A DNA stretch of 64,000 nt, taken from NCBI GenBank assembly GCA_007644065.1, contig VJWN01000001.1:2184340-2248339 (forward strand). Reading direction: 5' to 3'. A model generated the notes under the pieces. That model was not told the DNA's origin. It saw nothing but the letters and a program-made list of their open reading frames with translations, and searched no databases. A program made the translations under genes and the position numbers. How positions within the stretch are numbered: position 1 is the first letter of the stretch; each line of letters starts with the position of its first letter. Source of the stretch: Margaritispora aquatica (taxonomy: Eukaryota > Ascomycota > Leotiomycetes > Helotiales > Discinellaceae). Below, piece after piece: positions 58,663 through 64,000 of the stretch.

Positions 58663-60237
58663 TTATAAAGCACCGACAACAACCACACCGATGACGCCAA
58701 GAACACCAGTGAGTCCAAGATTGCTTCTCGAGTTGCCGCTATTGGTTTGCAAACTTGCATTGGGATTGGTCTTGGTTGCGGAACCAGTGTTTTCCGCTTG
58801 GTCAGCGGGAACGACCGTAAAGCTAGTGATCGTCGTTGGTTGTCCGTTGGCCACGGTCGTGGTGTATACAATTTGCTGGGTAACGGAACCCCTGCTAGTG
58901 GTAGGAGCTGGCGAGATGGTCGCACCTGGCTGAGTAGTTGTAGGTTGAGGAGCTGTGGATCGGTTAGAAGAGTTAATGCCAGATGAGGTTCGTCGCGTGG
59001 TAGAAAAACTAGAAGCAGAAGAAGCCTGGGACCCAGTGGGGTTCGAAGCGCGAGAAGGAGATGGATTCGTCGAAGACGAGGGGGGTAGCACAACTGAAGC
59101 AGAGGGAAGGTCACTGGAGGGAAGTGACGTACCCGCAGAATCAGAAAGAGATGGCGAGCCTGAAGTAGAGTTAAAATCTGATGCAGGAATTGTAGAATTG
59201 CCTGACAGAGACTCATTCGGGACAGTAGAATTGCTCGGAATTGGATATGGAGGTAAGGAAATCGAGGACGTGAGATTCTTATACGGAGGGGAAGGAGGGG
59301 AATATACGGCGGAACTAGAAGCGGACGTGCTTGAGGGAGGTAGAGGAGATACATTTTCGGTAGGAGAAGCACTATAGTTAGCAACCGTATCTCTCACAGA
59401 AGCCACACCGAAGCTGGGATTCTCAGATGACACTATAATCGGAGAATAGAACGATTGCGCAGAACGCGCGCTCGACCCAGCTGTCGGTACAACATCTGAT
59501 GAGGTTGGCGCCACAAGTGCATCTGATACCAAAGCCGGACTCGTAGTACTTGTAGGAATAGGTAAAATGGAAGGACATGCAGCCATGTACTGTGGTAACT
59601 TACCATTGGTCGTAGGTCTCTGAGTAGTTAGAGTTGTTGGAGTAGTCCCGGGATTTGCTGATGTTCTAGTAGTGACCGGTGTGGTTGGTACAACTGTGGT
59701 ACCTGGAGTGGTTGGTACAGGCGTGGTTGGAGTTGGTTGCACAGCTGTCGTCGGTTGCTGGACTTGGGATGTTGGAGTTTGAGACGTTGGTTGCTGTACT
59801 GGAGTGGTACTTGGGGTTGGTGATGGAGTTGTTGTTGGCACAGTAGGAGTCGTGCTTGGAGTAGCAGAGACACTAGTAGAAGTATCTGGGACAACGACGA
59901 CAGTTGAGCTGCTGGGAGGAGGAGCTATCGTAGAATTGCTGGATTGTCTTCTTGCCAATTCCACCAAGCTTGAAGCTACCTCCGGCATTGTCTGGTGTAC
60001 CACCTCCATTGCTGTCTTATCCTCCTGGTACACGCCATGCTTATATTTCTCCTTCATATGCTCGTGCAAAACCTCATGCAACGCAGCTGGCTCGACTGAG
60101 TCCAGAAGTTCTTGAAACCTCAATCGCTGCTGAGCAGCAGTAGCTTTAAGTGCCCCATTGGCAGCGGTCGAGGCGACAGTGAAGGTGAAGATGGATAGTA
60201 CGACACAGCACAGGAAGATGTGGTGTATCTTGGACAT
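58663..60237 (-). CDS. Ser/Thr-rich GPI-anchored cell-wall protein
   Basis: The open frame runs from 60381, but Met49 (60237) starts a perfect signal peptide, MSKIHHIFLCCVVLSIFTFTVAS, so I take that as the start; the protein is then 524 aa. The longer form would put a membrane helix at 51-70 after a polar stretch. A short ordered region follows (QRLRFQELLDSVEPAALHEV, HEHMKEKYKHGVYQEDK, VVHQTMPEVASSLVELARR). Then come over 350 residues of Ser/Thr/Pro repeats, certainly heavily O-mannosylated. The tail has a small-residue cleavage zone (NSGNSRSN) and a hydrophobic end (LGLTGVLGVIGVVVVGAL), a typical GPI signal. This is a wall mucin or adhesin-like protein. A strong-looking internal splice pair (59603 to 59372) is discussed among the rejected items. 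Confidence 0.82.
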   Translation of the reverse strand: MSKIHHIFLCCVVLSIFTFTVASTAANGALKATAAQQRLRFQELLDSVEPAALHEVLHEHMKEKYKHGVYQEDKTAMEVVHQTMPEVASSLVELARRQSSNSTIAPPPSSSTVVVVPDTSTSVSATPSTTPTVPTTTPSPTPSTTPVQQPTSQTPTSQVQQPTTAVQPTPTTPVPTTPGTTVVPTTPVTTRTSANPGTTPTTLTTQRPTTNGKLPQYMAACPSILPIPTSTTSPALVSDALVAPTSSDVVPTAGSSARSAQSFYSPIIVSSENPSFGVASVRDTVANYSASPTENVSPLPPSSTSASSSAVYSPPSPPYKNLTSSISLPPYPIPSNSTVPNESLSGNSTIPASDFNSTSGSPSLSDSAGTSLPSSDLPSASVVLPPSSSTNPSPSRASNPTGSQASSASSFSTTRRTSSGINSSNRSTAPQPTTTQPGATISPAPTTSRGSVTQQIVYTTTVANGQPTTITSFTVVPADQAENTGSATKTNPNASLQTNSGNSRSNLGLTGVLGVIGVVVVGAL

Positions 60238-60381
60238 CTTGGACTCGGGTCGACGTTCAAGCTCGAGTGAGGATGTATCTTTGTCGGAGAGGGAAGATGA
60301 GGTCCTAGAGAGGTGGGAGATTGTTGAGGCTAAAGCCTGCTTTTCTGGGTCTTGGACCTTTGTGGCATTAGTTGAAGGCAT

Positions 60382-63300
60382 ATCTACCCAAAACTGTGGC
60401 GAAAGCCGTGTATAGACTGTAAGATGCTTGACTGGACAAACGAGTGACGGTGGAGTTCTGAAACTGCAGGTAGAGTAAGGTGATGCAGAGAACTGCTGCT
60501 ACTGCAGGACAGAGTAGTATAATAGCTGAAGTTGCTTGAGAACGAACGAATGGGGTCTGTCGCCGTGGGGAGAGGGCTGGCAAACAAGAACAAGTGTGAA
60601 TGTAAGTGCAAGGACCGGTGAGCGACAGAATCGTTGACTGGGACTGGACTGGGAGGATGTGAGCGAGCTTGTGTGGAGAGAGGGAGAGGTGGATGTAGGT
60701 AGAGAATCTAGGTTGGATGGATGGGAAAGAGAGAAGAGAGGTGAGCTTTAGCTGCAGAGGAAATCAGACCAGGGCGGCATCCGTTTGCGGCTGTTTTAGC
60801 TCTTGGGCTGGCAACTCGCACTTGCAGTTTCCAAGTAGATCAAGTTCAAGCACAGGCACAAGCAGTCACGAATGCTGGAAGTTGCATTGTGGGAGGTGGT
60901 AGGTGTGAGGTGTGAGGGTGAGGCAAAGATATGCTGATGGTGTTGGATCTGTGAGGTGCCCCCATGCATATACTGTACCCACTACTGCCCATGCTCCCAG
61001 CAATGATTCGGAGTGGCTCGACTGGTTAAAGTTTGAGGTAACCGACCAGGGGGAACAAAAGGAACAGGGGAGAAACCAAGGAGATAGAGTAAAACAGTGA
61101 AAACCCATGCATCAAAAAAAAAATCGTGTGGTGGCTGGTGTCTGGATCATGCCATTCATTCCATGCTTTCCAATGCTCTTGGATATGATTCGAGCCAATT
61201 CCGAGAATTGCCATAAAGAAAGATTATCGATATTGAAGAAATCCTTGTACTAACCAATATATATGTATGTCCGTGGTCTTGGTTAAAATATTTGATATTG
61301 TTCTTCGAGAAAGAATGTAAGTTATTGGTTTCAAATTCGGACAAGTGTATGTATGTTGTCTTTCACAACGGGAAGCGAGAGGGTTTATACAAGAATGGAA
61401 GTGAGATAGTTTGTTTGGTCATGTCTCTCACGGAAACAATGCGCGTTTCCTATCTTTTCCACCCAACGCTAATAATGGCAACATGCGAGACGATGAATAC
61501 GAGTTGCTCTAAGCACGCTACGAGTACTAGTGGTAGTGAGGGTGAGTAGATGTGGAGAACTCAACATATTCACTTCTACACCAAGAGAAAAGGAAATAGC
61601 TTCTGATTCTTGACACTAGTTAAAAGCTAATTGACTTTATTCTTGCTAATTACTAGATTAGCTCATATGATATTCCTCGCACACAACTACATGCCAAGGA
61701 CGAAACGCTCGGCATGAGATGGATAAGACGGCGAGCGAACTTATGTGGATTTTATTATTCAACTGATATTATCTCATATCAATTGGCATCTGATCTTCCA
61801 AGACATCAAATTATCAAGACATCAAAATCCACTCCACACCAAGCTTTTCCTTCTATACCCAGCCAGCCAGCCCCTTGGATTTTGTGACAGTCTGGGTGTA
61901 TCCCAGTCTCCCCGTATTCCACATCCACTACCTCCGGACCACAGACAAACCCAGCATCTGACTCCAAGTGCATCGTATGAGAGTACGCAACTCACACATC
62001 ATTCGTTCCGTTTACAAACCCGCAATGGCCTCGCGTTACCGCGATACGGAGAGCGGAACGAGTAAATACACCATAAGGCCGCTTCGAAATATATATGATT
62101 CGGCTCCGATATAGCCGAATCAACACCCTTTTCCAAAATGGCTGGGCGGCGACAGCGGCGCTCAGACATGGATTTACTGTCGGGATCAAGGAAGATGAGG
62201 CGCGCTAGCTTGCTTATCGTTGGCGACGTCACCACTGTCAAAATCCAAGCTGCATGTCTTTCATACCCAGCTCAAGTTACAATAATTCCTCCGCAACAAC
62301 ATCAAACCACAGCAAACCACCAAAGCTGAGAACCAAAACTCAATTCCAAAATCCAGAGCCTATAAGCTGATATCACAACTCAAAGTGTCGCCACCGCAAC
62401 CAACCAAATCCAACTTTCCACGCCCAAAAACTCAAAACGATCATCACGGCACAAAAGTGTGTGTGACAGAAGTGGGGTACTCGACGGAAGAGGGAGCAAA
62501 AACTTTATGCCGTGCGTTCAGCCCCCAAAATAGATTTATGCATCGGTCTGTGCAGAGGTTGTGCTATGTTCAAGCTTTTGTGTCTGGTGGTTCGTTCGCC
62601 TCCCTTCTTCTCAACAGAGTCTCGAATCACGATTCGTCCAATTGCGAGTTTGGATGTCGTGATTCGTGAGGCTGCGATACGAGAACTTGGAGAAAGGAAA
62701 CGGGATCGACGACGTGCTTGGGGAAGTGCAGTGCTGTTGCTGCTTCCTGTGCTGATGATCTCTGTACCCTGCTTGCATGTGTGAATGAATGCTGATGCCA
62801 GCGCAGAGGCATGAATTCTAGACAAACACATTCCTACTGTACGGGGAGGGAGGTGGCGTTTGTACAAAGTCTCCTTCTGTCTCGAATCCTCCAAGAGCGC
62901 TTCATTATCTCCCCTGTTCATAATAGTCTCAGATTCCGTCGAGTAACTCTGATCACTGAATTTCCTACTTATCGAATTCCTAATATAACTACATCCAACA
63001 CCACAGAATCACGTTCTTACAGTAGGAAAGTCAAAGCAAAAAACCATCACGTATGCGTTCTGAAGAAACACGACAACGGGAGAATCGGGAATTCTCCATG
63101 GCTGAAGGATCTAAGAATAAGAACGGATGTCTCAGTCCAGCTGCCATGCCATCTTTTCCCCTAGACCGCTATGAATGCCGAGAGGAATGGCTGCGGGATG
63201 AAGAAAAAGCAAAATGGGTTCTCACTTCACAGCCACTCAGACTGTCACGTGTCGGTAGAACACGAGAACAAGGGATAATGGTGTGATCAAGTATAATATT

Positions 63301-64000
63301 CTTTACATTCTCTTTGCTGACAGGAAGAGGATCTTTCGGTATGTCCTGAAAGCGAGTGCTTCTAAATACCATATCATACTTAGATCTTAAGCGAGAAGAA
63401 GTGTATATTTGCGATATACTTCTGTGTGTTTACAACTACTGTTAGATCACCCGTTTAGTTTTGTATCCTTTGCTCCATCCTTTCAAAGATTTATCATCAT
63501 CTAGTATCTTTCGGATTGCTCTTCAATGCTTGTGTGCACCTGAGTGCTGTTGTGCTGTTCAGTCTAATTCAATTGAGCGCTACAAAGGCTAGGCCTGTCG
63601 AGATATGCCAATACATGTTGATAAAAAAACATTTCCATTGATTCAAGGGCTCCTTATCTTAAAAGTACCTCGATTTTCTTGGGATAGTTTTCAGGCAAAT
63701 TCAATTATTTCAATAGAGGTTGGCATTTCGGTTCGGCCATTTATTTAGCTTCCGTTCCGAGCCGCAAGCCGGAGCTCTCTTTCGGCCCCACCGTCCCATT
63801 CTTGTCCTGCTCCCGGACATGGAGCAAAACCTGGATGATGCCATAGTCGTAAGCTACTAAGGTTTCTTCTCCTTTTTTTTCCCCCAGCTTCGTTGGCGGC
63901 ACATTATTTTATCTGTTTTATATTGCTCCCTTACGCCATTGACCCTCTGACGCGCTGTGTTCTTGTATACACTTCAAATTCATCGAATCTCGTGGTAATA
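60382..64000. other. 3.6-kb region with no supported gene
   Basis: The first several hundred bases should be the promoter of the cell-wall protein gene on the minus strand. Beyond this I find only frames below 140 codons, without domains, signal peptides or convincing splice pairs. The last 300 bases (GC-rich patch near 63750-63830 then T-rich tracts) could be the promoter of a gene beyond the window. Confidence 0.45.

Noticed and set aside
58647..59384. 245-codon minus-strand frame overlapping the mucin gene, and an apparent intron 59372-59603 leading into it
   Set aside because: The donor and GCTAAC/TATAG acceptor look good, but splicing would replace the Ser/Thr-rich, GPI-ending frame with a Leu/Arg-rich one. 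The second frame is a by-product of TCN/CCN-rich codons.
62505..62921. 138-codon minus frame
   Set aside because: Low-complexity Arg/Ser/Thr composition, overlapping plus-strand frames of equal quality; no domain.
1..64000. tRNA, rRNA and CRISPR-like arrays
   Set aside because: I saw no convincing tRNA arms (TTCGANTC with paired stems), no rRNA stretches and no spaced direct repeats by eye; a tRNA scan would be needed to be certain.

Overview
The window is nuclear DNA of a filamentous ascomycete (Pezizomycotina). The evidence is many short introns (about 45-100 bases) with GTRNGT donors, CTAAC-type branch points and TAG/CAG acceptors, two Zn2Cys6 regulators, a fungal group I G-alpha, a fungal SLATT protein, and an AT-rich block carrying RIP-type C-to-T mutations. 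A leotiomycete is my best guess, but this is inference only. There is no operon structure; genes are 0.3-3 kb apart. All gene models below were built by hand from reading frame, splice signals and phase, and each stated intron chain keeps the frame open to its stop.

Layout. 1-447: end of a membrane/coiled-coil protein gene cut by the window edge. 1169-3889: large P-loop NTPase plus RING-like protein that stops where relatives, as I recall them, carry a patatin domain. 4484-5693 (-): dienelactone hydrolase. 6376-7510: calcineurin-like phosphoesterase. 8740-9541: fungal SLATT two-helix protein. 10334-12347 (-): an intact F-box/ankyrin gene and a frameshifted remnant of a second copy. 13908-18382 (-): URB2/NPA2 ribosome-biogenesis gene, divergent from MIC10 (18692-19079). 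19681-20424 (-): single-pass membrane protein. 23615-24928: group I G-alpha subunit. 26175-27681: one or two small secreted-protein genes. 28679-31393 (-): Zn2Cys6 regulator. 34298-35445: conserved-looking protein of unknown function. 36813-39493: protein with an atypical zinc cluster. 40662-42598 (-): second Zn2Cys6 regulator. 44935-47669: a small gene on the minus strand split by a 2,357-base RIP-degraded hAT transposon. 48598-49639: cysteine-rich secreted protein with an internal exon-intron duplication. 51344-54311 (-): SAC7-like RhoGAP. 56212-56883: TIM9. 58663-60237 (-): Ser/Thr-rich GPI-type cell-wall protein. 60382-64000: no gene that I can support.

Core housekeeping genes (URB2, MIC10, TIM9, G-alpha, RhoGAP) are interleaved with accessory genes (NTPase-RING, SLATT, F-box/ankyrin, secreted proteins). 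The strongest unusual signals are: the hAT insertion, whose 8-base target duplication differs only by one RIP-type change and which splits a readable frame; the P-loop/RING protein with an Arg in place of the Walker Lys; the decayed F-box/ankyrin copy; the duplicated exon-intron unit in the secreted protein; and two long homopolymer tracts, one of them a perfect C/T/G hairpin. I did not find a clear new multi-gene system.
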